13,705 nt of DNA from Deltaproteobacteria bacterium (GCA_016844545.1 JAENJC010000006.1:1-13705); one strand, 5' to 3'; positions 7,515 through 13,705 are shown, counted from the stretch's first letter. Notes: a model not told the origin generated them from the sequence alone. Numbers and translations are program-made.

Positions 7515-7812
7515 TATGGAATAATATTAACAGGTTAAAAGGGAGATGACAAGGGGATTTAGCGAGGATTCGCTTACCATTCATATCGCAAAGAGAATTA
7601 TTATCCATTGGTGCACAAGGGCAGAACTTCAAAAATCATTTTTAAAAGATGAATAACGGCGGAGGCGCAAAAATAGATTTGTCACCTTTTACTCGATACT
7701 GTTTACCTTTTGCTATAAAAGTGTTTGTATGGAGTGAAGGAGTGAAGGCTTTGCCGGTGCTAACATGCAAGGCTTGTAGGAGAGGCTTGTAAAGTTTATA
7801 GGGAGCGGCCCC
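7515..7812. other. Non-coding divergent region between mntA and the hsdR remnant
   Basis: About 300 bases without a supportable gene. It holds a short hairpin AGCGA-GGAT-TCGCT (7561-7574) and a direct repeat AGGCTTGTA (7770-7778 and 7784-7792). The hsdR frame is closed by a TAG at 7777-7779. The stretch probably contains degraded sequence left by loss of the rest of the restriction system. Confidence 0.5.
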
Positions 7813-8480
7813 GGACGGTCGGATATAGATATCGAAACTGCCATAAAACAGATAGTAGATGAAGCCCTGAGTTCCGACCAGGTAATAGACATCTTCGATG
7901 CAGCAGGGATAAAGAAGCCTGAGATATCCATCCTCTCCGAGGAGTTCCTGATGGAGATCAAGGGGATGAAGCATCAGAACCTTGCCCTTGAACTGTTGAA
8001 GAAGATATTGAATGACGAGATCAGAGGCCGAGCAAAGACCAACCTGGTAAAGAGCAAGGCCCTCCTTGAGATGCTTGAGACCGCCCTCAAGAAGTATAAC
8101 AATGGTCTGCTGACAACGGCGGAAATCATCCAGTTCCTTGTTGACGAGGTAGCTAAAAAGGTCAGGGAGCAGGACGAAAGGGAACGGGAGTCGGGTTTGT
8201 CAGTAGAAGAGTTGGCCTTCTATGATGCCCTTGCAGAAAATGAGTCCGCGGTAAAGGTATTGGGCGATGATAAATTGAGAATGATTGCGGTTGAAGTAGC
8301 GGAGAAGGTCAAGGCAAATATCTTCATTGACTGGACCATCAGGGAGAGCGCCAGGGCAAAGCTTATGGTGCTTGTCAGAAGGACCCTTAATAAATACGGT
8401 TATCCGCCGGACATGCAGCAGAGGGCCATGATACCGTCCTGGAACAAGCAAAGGCGCTGGCGGACCGTTTGTTGAAGGTG
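7813..8480 (+). pseudogene. C-terminal remnant of type I restriction enzyme HsdR (DUF3387-like)
   Basis: The frame encodes residues matching the C-terminal helical domain of HsdR: ETAIKQIVDEALSSDQVIDI, AAGIKKPEISILSEEFL, GMKHQNLALELLKKI, LSVEELAFYDALAENESAV, FIDWTIRESARAKLMVLVRR and NKYGYPPDMQQRA. HsdR is the ATP-dependent translocase/endonuclease subunit of type I restriction systems and is normally about 800-1,100 residues. Here the nuclease and helicase domains are absent, the frame is blocked upstream by TAG at 7777, and the only ATG is at 7951. A missing G near 8430 (CATGATACC where ATGGATACC restores frame) shifts the last residues: the alternate frame gives DTVLEQAKALADRLLKV, the normal HsdR ending. 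No hsdM or hsdS is present. It is almost certainly a non-functional relic. Confidence 0.85.
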
Positions 8481-8490
8481 AGGGACATGG

Positions 8491-8539
8491 TTAACTACAT
8501 ATTAACTACAGTTTTTAGGAATGCCAAATATGTAGTTAA
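8491..8539. repeat. Three copies of TTAACTACA, forming a 12-bp inverted repeat
   Basis: TTAACTACA occurs at 8491-8499 and 8502-8510 (11-bp phase) and inverted at 8531-8539. The outer copies extend to a perfect 12-bp inverted repeat, TTAACTACATAT (8491-8502) with ATATGTAGTTAA (8528-8539). It lies between the hsdR relic and the 3' end of the next, convergent gene. No proper T-tract follows either arm, so it is a poor terminator. Confidence 0.65.
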
Positions 8540-8545
8540 TGGCTG

Positions 8546-9334
8546 TCAGCTAAGCGTAGCGAGGTCAAGGTACTTCGACAACACCTCAAGGTTCTTCCGC
8601 AGATGCTCCTCTTTATGCGGTTCTATGGTGTAGATGACGTCGCTGGTGCTATTCCTAATGAGTGAAAAGAACTTTGCGAAATCGATGTCCCCTTCTCCTG
8701 GCGGCAGGTGCTCGTCTCTTCCGCCATTATTATCGTGGATATGAACCTCTATCATCCTTTTCCCCAGTTGCCTGAACCACTCCTCTATGGTAACTTTGGA
8801 AAAAAGCCTGAAGTGGCCAACATCAAAGCAGTGGGCGAAGTGAGGGGAGTCTATTGCATTGAGAAGCTTTGTTATTGGCTCAGGTATGTCGTCGAATACA
8901 TTTTCCATTGCAAGCCTTGTCCCCATCTTTCCTGCCCTCCTGACAATGGAGGGCCAGACTTCAAGGGAGTTTTTAAGCCACATATCCATGTTTCCGTCAA
9001 ACCGCCATTTGTCATAACCGCCGTGAACCACTATAGCCGAAGGCCCGGCTATTTCAGCCATGTCCATCACCTGGTTCATTCTTTCAAGAACAACGGCCCT
9101 TATCTTAAGATCCGGGCTTCCTGGGCTCATATCCAGATAAGGGGCGTGAAAGGTAATTGAGAGGCCAGCTTTTTTCAATAGCTTACAGCTCTCGGCAAAC
9201 TCCTCTTTTTTTATGGTATCAAGGACATTGCCGCTCAGGTATATCTCTGGATTCAAACTTAGTTCTATAAGGAAGCCTGTCCTGTCTTTCAAAAGGGGGT
9301 ATGGGACGTTAACGTGGATCGGGGTTGTAAGCAT
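8546..9334 (-). CDS. Sugar phosphate isomerase/epimerase-like TIM-barrel protein (AP endonuclease 2 superfamily)
   Basis: 262-residue protein of the xylose isomerase-like/endonuclease IV TIM-barrel superfamily. Motifs along the barrel are FHAPYLD (62-68), IVVHGGYD (101-108), LAMENVFDD (141-149), HCFDVGHFRLF (168-178), EVHIHDNNGGRDEHLPPGEG (196-215) and YTIEPH (235-240). His63, His104, Glu144, Asp171, His174, His198, Asp207, His209 and Glu238 follow the order of the nine metal ligands of endonuclease IV, including the DxxH and DxH pairs, so a metal-dependent active site is likely. The actual substrate cannot be named: superfamily members include isomerases, epimerases, nucleases and cofactor-remodelling enzymes. 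The start ATG 9334 has no clear ribosome binding site; a weak TTGAAT-17-TAAACT promoter lies just upstream. Confidence 0.82.
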   Translation of the reverse strand: MLTTPIHVNVPYPLLKDRTGFLIELSLNPEIYLSGNVLDTIKKEEFAESCKLLKKAGLSITFHAPYLDMSPGSPDLKIRAVVLERMNQVMDMAEIAGPSAIVVHGGYDKWRFDGNMDMWLKNSLEVWPSIVRRAGKMGTRLAMENVFDDIPEPITKLLNAIDSPHFAHCFDVGHFRLFSKVTIEEWFRQLGKRMIEVHIHDNNGGRDEHLPPGEGDIDFAKFFSLIRNSTSDVIYTIEPHKEEHLRKNLEVLSKYLDLATLS

Positions 9335-9384
9335 GGACAGAAGTAGTTTAAGTCTTTAGAGAGGAAAATTCAATCCCTTTTTTT

Positions 9385-9400
9385 ATACCCGGATGGGTAT
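9385..9400. promoter_or_regulatory. Palindrome resembling a CsoR-family operator
   Basis: ATACCC-GGAT-GGGTAT is a perfect 6-bp inverted repeat with a 4-nt centre. It has the TACCC-N4-GGGTA form typical of CsoR/CstR-type operators (copper or persulfide sensing). It lies 50 nt upstream of the TIM-barrel gene and about 20 nt before the -35 position of the promoter at 9421. No regulator gene of that family is in the window. Confidence 0.4.
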
Positions 9401-9420
9401 TATGCCTGAGCATTCAATAA

Positions 9421-9449
9421 GTGAATATTTGAATGCGGATTGGTATAAT
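9421..9449 (+). promoter_or_regulatory. Extended -10 promoter for the TIGR02757 gene
   Basis: TGGTATAAT (9441-9449) contains a consensus -10 TATAAT (9444-9449) with the TGn extension. A weak -35, GTGAAT (9421-9426), lies at 17-bp spacing. Transcription would begin near 9456, about 30-65 nt before the possible start codons. Confidence 0.5.
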
Positions 9450-9521
9450 TTACCGCGAAAGTTATGATTAATCCAGACCAGGCAGTTGATGATGGATGGA
9501 GGTCTGTGGTATGTTATAATA

Positions 9522-10385
9522 ATGCCGACTCACGAAAACAACAGAGCCAGATTAAAGCCTCTCCTTGACGACCTCTATAAAAAATATTCACTGTCCCATC
9601 TCGAATCAGACCCCGTCTATTTTCCTCACCAATACAAAGACCTTTTGGACATTGAGATAGTAGGCCTTATCTCCTCAGCCCTGGCGTATGGAAAGGTTGA
9701 CCTCTTCAAACCCAGGATCGCATATATCCTTGAAGTAATTGGGAAGTCCCCCTCTGCATATATCAGGAGCTTTGACCCGGCCGGAGAAAGGAGGTTTGAT
9801 TCCTTTGTCTATCGCTTCAACAGAGGGCCCGACATAGTCCACCTCCTCCATGTAATCCAGCTGATTATAAAAGACAGCGGCTCCATAAAGGGCTTTTTCC
9901 TGAAAGGATACATGACTGACGATCCTGATATAGAAAGGGCCCTCTCTTCATTTGTTAACAGGGTACTCGAAATGGATTGCATGGAGGCATTCCCTGACGG
10001 AAGACTCTCCGACGGCTTCAGGCATCTTTTCCCTACTCCGGGAAAGGGGGGGTGCAAGAGGCTTAATATGTACCTCCGCTGGATGGTGAGGAAAGACAGC
10101 ATAGACTTCGGCCTTTGGAAAGAGATTCCTTCGTCAAAACTCATAATGCCGATAGATACCCATGTGGCAAGGCTCTCCAGGTATCTCGGACTTAGCAAAA
10201 GAAAGAGTGTGGACTGGAAGATGGCAAAGGAGGTGACTGAGGCATTAAAGATGCTTGACCGGATGGACCCTGTTAAATACGACTTTGCTTTATCAAGACT
10301 TGGGATTCTAAACGAATGCCCTGCAAAAAGGGATGAAAGCAAATGCTGGGAGTGCGGGATAAGAGGGGTGTGCGTGCGCCCTTAG
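9522..10385 (+). CDS. TIGR02757 family protein (DUF2400), HhH-GPD-like with Cys4 motif
   Basis: 287 residues from the ATG at 9522. In-frame TTG 9486 and ATGs 9489/9492 are possible; the extra residues look unlike protein and the family is usually about 255 long. No start has a strong ribosome binding site. The family is uncharacterised. The sequence shows SSALAYGKVDLF (51-62), typical of the family, then LIMPIDTHVARLSRYLGL (207-224). This resembles the segment of endonuclease III-type HhH-GPD glycosylases that holds the catalytic aspartate (here Asp212). The C-terminus has Cys266-x8-Cys275-x2-Cys278-x5-Cys284, close to the C-x6-C-x2-C-x5-C [4Fe-4S] loop of endonuclease III. I infer a DNA-repair-like iron-sulfur protein; activity is unknown. 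The classical LPGVGxKTA hairpin is not evident. Confidence 0.88.
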   Translation: MPTHENNRARLKPLLDDLYKKYSLSHLESDPVYFPHQYKDLLDIEIVGLISSALAYGKVDLFKPRIAYILEVIGKSPSAYIRSFDPAGERRFDSFVYRFNRGPDIVHLLHVIQLIIKDSGSIKGFFLKGYMTDDPDIERALSSFVNRVLEMDCMEAFPDGRLSDGFRHLFPTPGKGGCKRLNMYLRWMVRKDSIDFGLWKEIPSSKLIMPIDTHVARLSRYLGLSKRKSVDWKMAKEVTEALKMLDRMDPVKYDFALSRLGILNECPAKRDESKCWECGIRGVCVRP

Positions 10386-10459
10386 TGGCCAGATAGCGAT
10401 TCAGGTATCATGTTTTCTCAGGTGGTTGAACTCAAATAGAATGTTCCCAGGATTCACGC

Positions 10460-11320
10460 TCACCTGTTCAAAATCTTGCCTACTGTTTCTATTATATCCC
10501 TGATATCAGCGGGCTTTATTAAATATTTGAGGTTGTTCTCCCTGAAAAATGATATATTTTTCGAATCATCAGCAGACGAATAGAAAAGGATGCGTTCCTG
10601 TAAATTAGGATAAAGCTTTATTGCCTCCTTATAAAAATCGATCCCGCTCATGAGGGGCATTTCCACATCCATTACAACAGCTGAATAGTATTTTCCCGCC
10701 ATCTTTTCAAGGGCCTTTTTACCATTATAGGCATGATCTATTGTACCTTCATTCTCAAGCAAGAGCGAAAGCAACGCTACAATCGCCTCAGAATCATCCA
10801 CTATGAGTAGATTTTCCTTCCATACAGGCCTCAATTTTCTCAGTTTTTCATGAACTGAAAGTAAGTTCGGGTATTGCTCTATTAACCTTTCAATACTTCT
10901 TTTATGTTGCTGAATCTTGGCAACTATCGGGATGATTTTACTTGAACACCCCCTGAAGCTGTCAACTATATATAGGAAGATGTCGTTCCACTCAGAGAGC
11001 TCGGCAGTAATTATAAAATCAAAAACATCTGCCTTTGTCACTCTTCCCTCGCCTATCTTTTTCTCGATGTCTATAAAGGGGAGTTCAATCCTTTTCATTG
11101 TTTCATCATCTACTGCTATCTTGAAATCAGGTACCTGCTCCATTTTTTTTATGCACTCAGAAACATCTAATGCAACTTGTTTGTGATAGCTTTCCTCGGA
11201 GCTTAATTGACGTAGAAATTCAGAAAATTCCTTGTCGTCTATAAAGATATCTGCTGATCTTTCGTAGATACTTTCAGCCTTCTCCTCAATATGCATAAGC
11301 CATTCAACAATACTATTCAT
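10460..11320 (-). CDS. Ferritin-like domain / response-regulator receiver fusion protein
   Basis: 286 residues. The C-terminal half (about 170-286) is a complete receiver domain: acidic pair Asp175-Asp176 in LLIVDDSE, phospho-acceptor Asp218 in VVMDVEMPLMSG, hydroxyl residue at Ser248/Ser249 and Lys269-Pro270. The N-terminal half (1-145) is a four-helix bundle resembling ferritin/rubrerythrin proteins: Glu12/13/16 in helix 1, ExxH at Glu43-His46 (SEESYHK), Glu107/Glu110 in AELSEWNDI, and His139 in AKIQQHKR. The second ExxH has Ile136 instead of Glu, so the diiron site is incomplete by this reading. No DNA-binding or enzymatic output domain and no kinase gene are present. AAGGAG lies 6 nt before the ATG. 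It looks more A+T-rich than its neighbours. Domain identities: receiver certain, ferritin-like inferred. Confidence 0.83.
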   Translation of the reverse strand: MNSIVEWLMHIEEKAESIYERSADIFIDDKEFSEFLRQLSSEESYHKQVALDVSECIKKMEQVPDFKIAVDDETMKRIELPFIDIEKKIGEGRVTKADVFDFIITAELSEWNDIFLYIVDSFRGCSSKIIPIVAKIQQHKRSIERLIEQYPNLLSVHEKLRKLRPVWKENLLIVDDSEAIVALLSLLLENEGTIDHAYNGKKALEKMAGKYYSAVVMDVEMPLMSGIDFYKEAIKLYPNLQERILFYSSADDSKNISFFRENNLKYLIKPADIRDIIETVGKILNR

Positions 11321-11332
11321 ATAAACTCCTTC

Positions 11333-11351
11333 AAGATTAATGTAAGATTAA
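11333..11351 (-). promoter_or_regulatory. Tandem 8-mer TTAATCTT, 11-bp phase, upstream of the receiver gene
   Basis: TTAATCTT-ACA-TTAATCTT on the minus strand ends 12 nt before the start codon, next to the ribosome binding site. Direct repeats one helical turn apart suit a tandem-binding regulator, but A+T-rich coincidence is possible. Confidence 0.3.
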
Positions 11352-11518
11352 AGATACCTAAGGTTTTGGAGCTATGGTATTGGACATCTTGCCGTCTCGT
11401 CCATCTCAAGTATACAGCCACCAATCCGATCCTTTTTTATTCGCAACTTTGACCGGATTCTCCATATCAACCACAAAGGTCTTGTTTCCTCAATGCAAAC
11501 TGGAAGAAGCAAGCTTTT

Positions 11519-12382
11519 CTACTCATTGAGGAAAGATCTTAGGGAATTCTTCATCACTTCAACCGGAGCCTTTTGGCCAGTCCATATCTCAAGGCTTATA
11601 GCCCCTTGGTATACGAGCATTCCAAGCCCGCCTAAGGTCTTGCGCCCTGCCCCTTGAGCTTTTTTTAAAAATTGTGTCAGTGGCGGTTTGTAGGCTATGT
11701 CCGAGATGAGGACATGGCGGGAAGTTGAGGCCAAATCTACATCTGGAGCCCCTCCCTCTAATCCCATTGATGTTGTATTAACGATCAGGTCAACAGAGGA
11801 TAGGATTTGACGATTGTTAAGATATGAGAGGGGAGCGGTTTTAATCTGTATATGTTTGCGCCTGCATATCTTTGCATAATTAACCTTAATTTCTTCCGCT
11901 TTTTCAATAGTGCGATTGGCGATAATTATTTCGGATGTACCATTCAAGAGCAGTCCTGCGATTATTCCCCTGGCGGCACCGCCAGCCCCTATGACCAGGA
12001 TGGTTTTACCTTTAGGGTCAAACCCGGCGTCTTCATGCAGCGATCTGATGTAACCCGGCGAGTCTGTATTGTATCCTTTCAAGCGCCCATTCTTGTTAAC
12101 GATGGTGTTGACGGCGCCGATAAGCTCAGCATCTATATCTATCTCATCCAGAAAAGGGATAACTGCTTCCTTATATGGGACAGTGACGTTGACGCCGGCC
12201 AAACCCAATGCCTGCATCCCTTTCACAGCTGACTCAAGACTTTCAGGCCTGACCTCGAAGGGGATGTAGATATAGTTCAGTCCCAATGCCTCTAAGGCGG
12301 CATTCTGCATCAAAGGGGAGAGTGTGTGACTGACAGGATATCCGAAGATGCCAACGACCTTTGTTTCCCCTGTAATCTTCAC
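11519..12382 (-). CDS. aroE: Shikimate 5-dehydrogenase
   Basis: Fourth-step enzyme of the chorismate pathway: reduces 3-dehydroshikimate to shikimate with NADPH. 287 residues, near the usual 270-285. Substrate-binding motif GYPVSHTLSPLMQNAAL (14-30), catalytic Lys71 in NVTVPYK, Asn92 in GAVNT, catalytic Asp107 in GYNTD, nucleotide loop VIGAGGAARG (130-139), the ANRT element, NTTSMG, and the C-terminal GGLGMLVYQGA. All key residues are present. The start is GTG (12382) with GGAGG just upstream. It follows moaE after a 100-nt gap on the same strand and is probably in the moaD-moaE transcription unit. Confidence 0.97.
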   Translation of the reverse strand: MKITGETKVVGIFGYPVSHTLSPLMQNAALEALGLNYIYIPFEVRPESLESAVKGMQALGLAGVNVTVPYKEAVIPFLDEIDIDAELIGAVNTIVNKNGRLKGYNTDSPGYIRSLHEDAGFDPKGKTILVIGAGGAARGIIAGLLLNGTSEIIIANRTIEKAEEIKVNYAKICRRKHIQIKTAPLSYLNNRQILSSVDLIVNTTSMGLEGGAPDVDLASTSRHVLISDIAYKPPLTQFLKKAQGAGRKTLGGLGMLVYQGAISLEIWTGQKAPVEVMKNSLRSFLNE

Positions 12383-12482
12383 TGAAGCCCCTCCGGCATA
12401 TTGCTGCTGCCGAACATTATCTCTCCGACTTGCTGCTTAAGTCCGGGAGTTCTTTTTCGAATGGCCGTAAGGGTTCAGGGTG
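12383..12482 (-). other. Short spacer between moaE and aroE
   Basis: 100 bases with no supportable gene, terminator or promoter. It ends in the aroE ribosome binding site GGAGGGG. A 12-codon frame (ATG TTC GGC...) just before aroE is too short to defend. Confidence 0.4.
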
Positions 12483-12899
12483 TTACGGATGTTGTTCAAC
12501 CCATTCCTCACCGCCTATGGCAGTTTCCTTCTTCCAGATGGGGGTAATCCTTTTAAGCTCATCTATAGAGAATTCGCAAGCATTAAACGCCTCTTTCCTA
12601 TGCTCTGCTGCGGCAACTATGAGTACAATGTTTTCACCAATCCCTATTTTACCTATCCTGTGGACTATGGAGACCTCTATGGCCCCGAACTCTTTAATGG
12701 CTCGTTCCCTTATTTCATTTAGTTTTCTCTCCGCCATCACCGGGTAATGCTCAAATGACAGGCCGCTTATATCCTTTCCTTTTGAGAAATCCCTGGCAGT
12801 GCCCAGGAATATCGCAATACCGCCAATCCTCTTTGAGCCTTTTTTTATCCGTTCTATCTCTTCATCTACAGAAAAGTCTTTTTCCTGAATCCTGACCAC
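12483..12899 (-). CDS. moaE: Molybdopterin synthase catalytic subunit MoaE
   Basis: Large subunit of molybdopterin synthase: with two thiocarboxylated MoaD molecules it converts cyclic pyranopterin monophosphate into molybdopterin. 138 residues. Conserved elements: AIFLGTARD with Arg36, LSFEHYPVMAERKL, VSIVHRIGKIGIGE (73-89), AAAEHRKEAFNACEFSID (96-113) with His100-Arg101, and LKRITPIWKKE (115-125), whose lysines line the active site. The start is GTG at 12899, 3 nt after the moaD stop. Its ribosome binding site is the GGAGGG encoded by the last two glycine codons of moaD, so translation is coupled. Confidence 0.96.
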   Translation of the reverse strand: MVRIQEKDFSVDEEIERIKKGSKRIGGIAIFLGTARDFSKGKDISGLSFEHYPVMAERKLNEIRERAIKEFGAIEVSIVHRIGKIGIGENIVLIVAAAEHRKEAFNACEFSIDELKRITPIWKKETAIGGEEWVEQHP

Positions 12900-12902
12900 T
12901 GT

Positions 12903-13148
12903 TTACCCTCCTGAAAAGGGAGGGATAAAGGCAACCTCATCCCCGTCTTTCACTAATGTCCGCATCCCTGCCATCTCATGATTTACCGCAATCATTGCCT
13001 TGAGGCTCAATAATATTTCAGAAATCATCGGGTTATCTTTATCGAGTGCCTTAAGTATGTCAGCCACACTTCCGCCCTTAGAATCAAGGATCACCTCTTC
13101 CTTCCCAACCCTTTCTTTTATGCCGGCAAAAAACCTTATTTTTATCAT
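12903..13148 (-). CDS. moaD: Molybdopterin synthase sulfur carrier subunit MoaD
   Basis: 81-residue ubiquitin-fold protein ending PPFSGG; the terminal Gly-Gly is adenylated and thiocarboxylated and donates sulfur inside MoaE. It begins MIKIRFFAGIKERVG, the usual beta-strand and helix start of the family, and has DGDEVAFIPP near the end. The ATG at 13148 has only a weak ribosome binding site. A good promoter lies 21-49 bases upstream, so moaD starts the transcript. The direct moaE neighbour makes MoaD far more likely than ThiS. Confidence 0.95.
   Translation of the reverse strand: MIKIRFFAGIKERVGKEEVILDSKGGSVADILKALDKDNPMISEILLSLKAMIAVNHEMAGMRTLVKDGDEVAFIPPFSGG
12906..12911 (-). promoter_or_regulatory. 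Ribosome binding site of moaE inside the moaD Gly-Gly codons
   Basis: GGAGGG encodes the functional C-terminal Gly-Gly of MoaD and lies 6 nt before the moaE GTG. It supports the GTG start. Confidence 0.7.
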
Positions 13149-13168
13149 AGATATCCGTTAATTTACTT

Positions 13169-13197
13169 ATTTTAGGGCTGTTTGGTGGTTTAGTCAA
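13169..13197 (-). promoter_or_regulatory. Sigma70-type promoter of moaD-moaE
   Basis: On the minus strand: -35 TTGACT (13197-13192), 17-bp spacer, -10 TAAAAT (13174-13169), each five of six to consensus. Predicted start near 13162, giving a leader of about 14 nt to the moaD ATG. It begins 4 nt before the moaD-side edge of purD, so the moa genes can be transcribed apart from purD. Confidence 0.65.
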
Positions 13198-13200
13198 TAT

Positions 13201-13705
13201 TTATTTGGCTGGTTGTTTGGCTGGAGTTATCGCCCTTCTGCCGATATCCTTTCTGTAATGCACGCCGTTCCACGTTATCTTTGAGACGGCCCGATACGCC
13301 TCGTTGATAGCCTCTCTAGTATCGCTGCCTAATGCAGTAACGCCAAGCACCCTTCCACCATTCGATACAACCTTGCCATTCTTTAAGGCTGTCCCTGCAT
13401 GGAACACCATTACTTCTTCCATCCGGGCTGCTTCCTCAAGCCCCTCTATCTCATCACCTTTTCTGCAATCCCCAGGGTATCCTCCCGCTGCCATGACAAC
13501 GCACACCGAGGCCCTGTCGTCCCACTCTATGTTTATGACTGAAAGCCTCTCATCTATTACAGCCTCCATAACTTCCAGGATATCGCTATTCATCCTCATC
13601 ATAAGGGGCTGTGTCTCCGGGTCCCCAAATCTTGCATTGAATTCCAGTACCTTCGGCCCATTTCTGGTTATCATCAGCCCTGCATAGAGGACGCCCTTGT
13701 ATGGC
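13201..13705 (-). CDS. purD: Phosphoribosylamine--glycine ligase, C-terminal part (cut by window edge)
   Basis: GAR synthetase joins phosphoribosylamine and glycine with ATP, the second step of de novo purine synthesis. About 167 residues are visible from PYKGVLYAGLM onward; the N-terminal and most of the ATP-grasp domain lie beyond the window. The motif VLEFNARFGDPETQPLMMRM is the hallmark metal- and ATP-binding segment of PurD. Further on are the CVVMAAGGYPGDCRKGDEI and GGRVLGVTALG segments of the C-terminal domain. The frame is open to the last base, so ATG 13674 is an internal methionine, not the start. It precedes moaD on the same strand, with an intervening promoter. Confidence 0.95.
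   Translation of the reverse strand, partial: PYKGVLYAGLMITRNGPKVLEFNARFGDPETQPLMMRMNSDILEVMEAVIDERLSVINIEWDDRASVCVVMAAGGYPGDCRKGDEIEGLEEAARMEEVMVFHAGTALKNGKVVSNGGRVLGVTALGSDTREAINEAYRAVSKITWNGVHYRKDIGRRAITPAKQPAK

Noticed and set aside
7801..7830. GSGPGRSDID as a second nucleotidyltransferase active site
   Set aside because: It resembles the GS...DxD motif, but the following residues align to the HsdR C-terminal domain and no nucleotidyltransferase fold follows.
7951..8475. The 174-residue frame as a complete standalone gene
   Set aside because: The HsdR-like sequence begins well before the ATG and its true ending is in another frame, so this is a fragment of a larger broken gene.
9384..9400. 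The ATACCC/GGGTAT hairpin as a terminator
   Set aside because: On either strand the T-run is on the wrong side of the stem.
9511..9524. Second TATAAT (9514-9519) as the promoter
   Set aside because: It lies only a few bases before the favoured start codon with no spaced -35; the extended -10 at 9441-9449 is better placed.
10386..10459. Bidirectional terminator between the TIGR02757 and receiver genes
   Set aside because: Only a weak 6-bp CAGGTG/CACCTG pairing with a long loop and no T-tract.
11400..11518. Small minus-strand frame between aroE and the receiver gene
   Set aside because: Short frames of under 50 codons in more than one phase, no ribosome binding site and no recognisable family.
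1..13705. CRISPR array, tRNA or rRNA gene, insertion sequence
   Set aside because: No regularly spaced direct repeats of 20-40 bp, no cloverleaf or rRNA signature sequences, and no transposase-like frame were seen.

Overview
The window reads as a bacterial chromosome segment of roughly 48-50% G+C by eye. It is mostly housekeeping genes around a small, decaying accessory patch. The gene types (nuoL-M-N, a formate-THF ligase, a DUF2400/TIGR02757 protein, a molybdopterin synthase pair, a HEPN/MNT cassette) fit an anaerobic or facultative lineage such as Nitrospirota or Desulfobacterota. That placement is a low-confidence inference; no marker here fixes the taxon.

Layout. Positions 1-3985 (+) hold the end of the complex I operon: the nuoL 3' part, nuoM and nuoN, the three antiporter-like proton-pumping subunits. 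Positions 4026-4194 are a regulatory leader with a ZTP (pfl-motif) riboswitch whose 3' strand can instead pair into a terminator. An imperfect palindromic array of 7-nt repeats sits inside that terminator's loop. The leader precedes fhs (4234-5997), which ends in a strong terminator converging on ruvA (-). Upstream of ruvA on the same strand lie hepT and a frameshifted mntA, a HEPN toxin with its nucleotidyltransferase antitoxin. Diverging from them (+) is the C-terminal remnant of a type I restriction HsdR subunit, also frameshifted.

Positions 8546-9334 (-) encode a TIM-barrel protein with an endonuclease IV-like set of metal ligands. The intergenic region 9335-9521 holds a CsoR-operator-like palindrome and an extended -10 promoter. 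Positions 9522-10385 (+) encode a TIGR02757/DUF2400 protein with HhH-GPD and Cys4 cluster features. The rest is on the minus strand. It contains a ferritin-like/REC fusion protein, aroE (shikimate dehydrogenase), moaE and moaD (molybdopterin synthase, behind a good sigma70-type promoter), and the 3' part of purD.

How the genes fit together. Folate and purine metabolism link fhs, its ZTP sensor and purD: ZMP/ZTP accumulates when 10-formyl-THF limits purine synthesis, and fhs makes 10-formyl-THF. NuoLMN serve respiration, and MoaD/MoaE make molybdopterin for Mo/W oxidoreductases. The most notable item is the riboswitch leader at 4026-4194. Next are the ferritin-like/REC fusion and the intact HepT beside a broken MntA.
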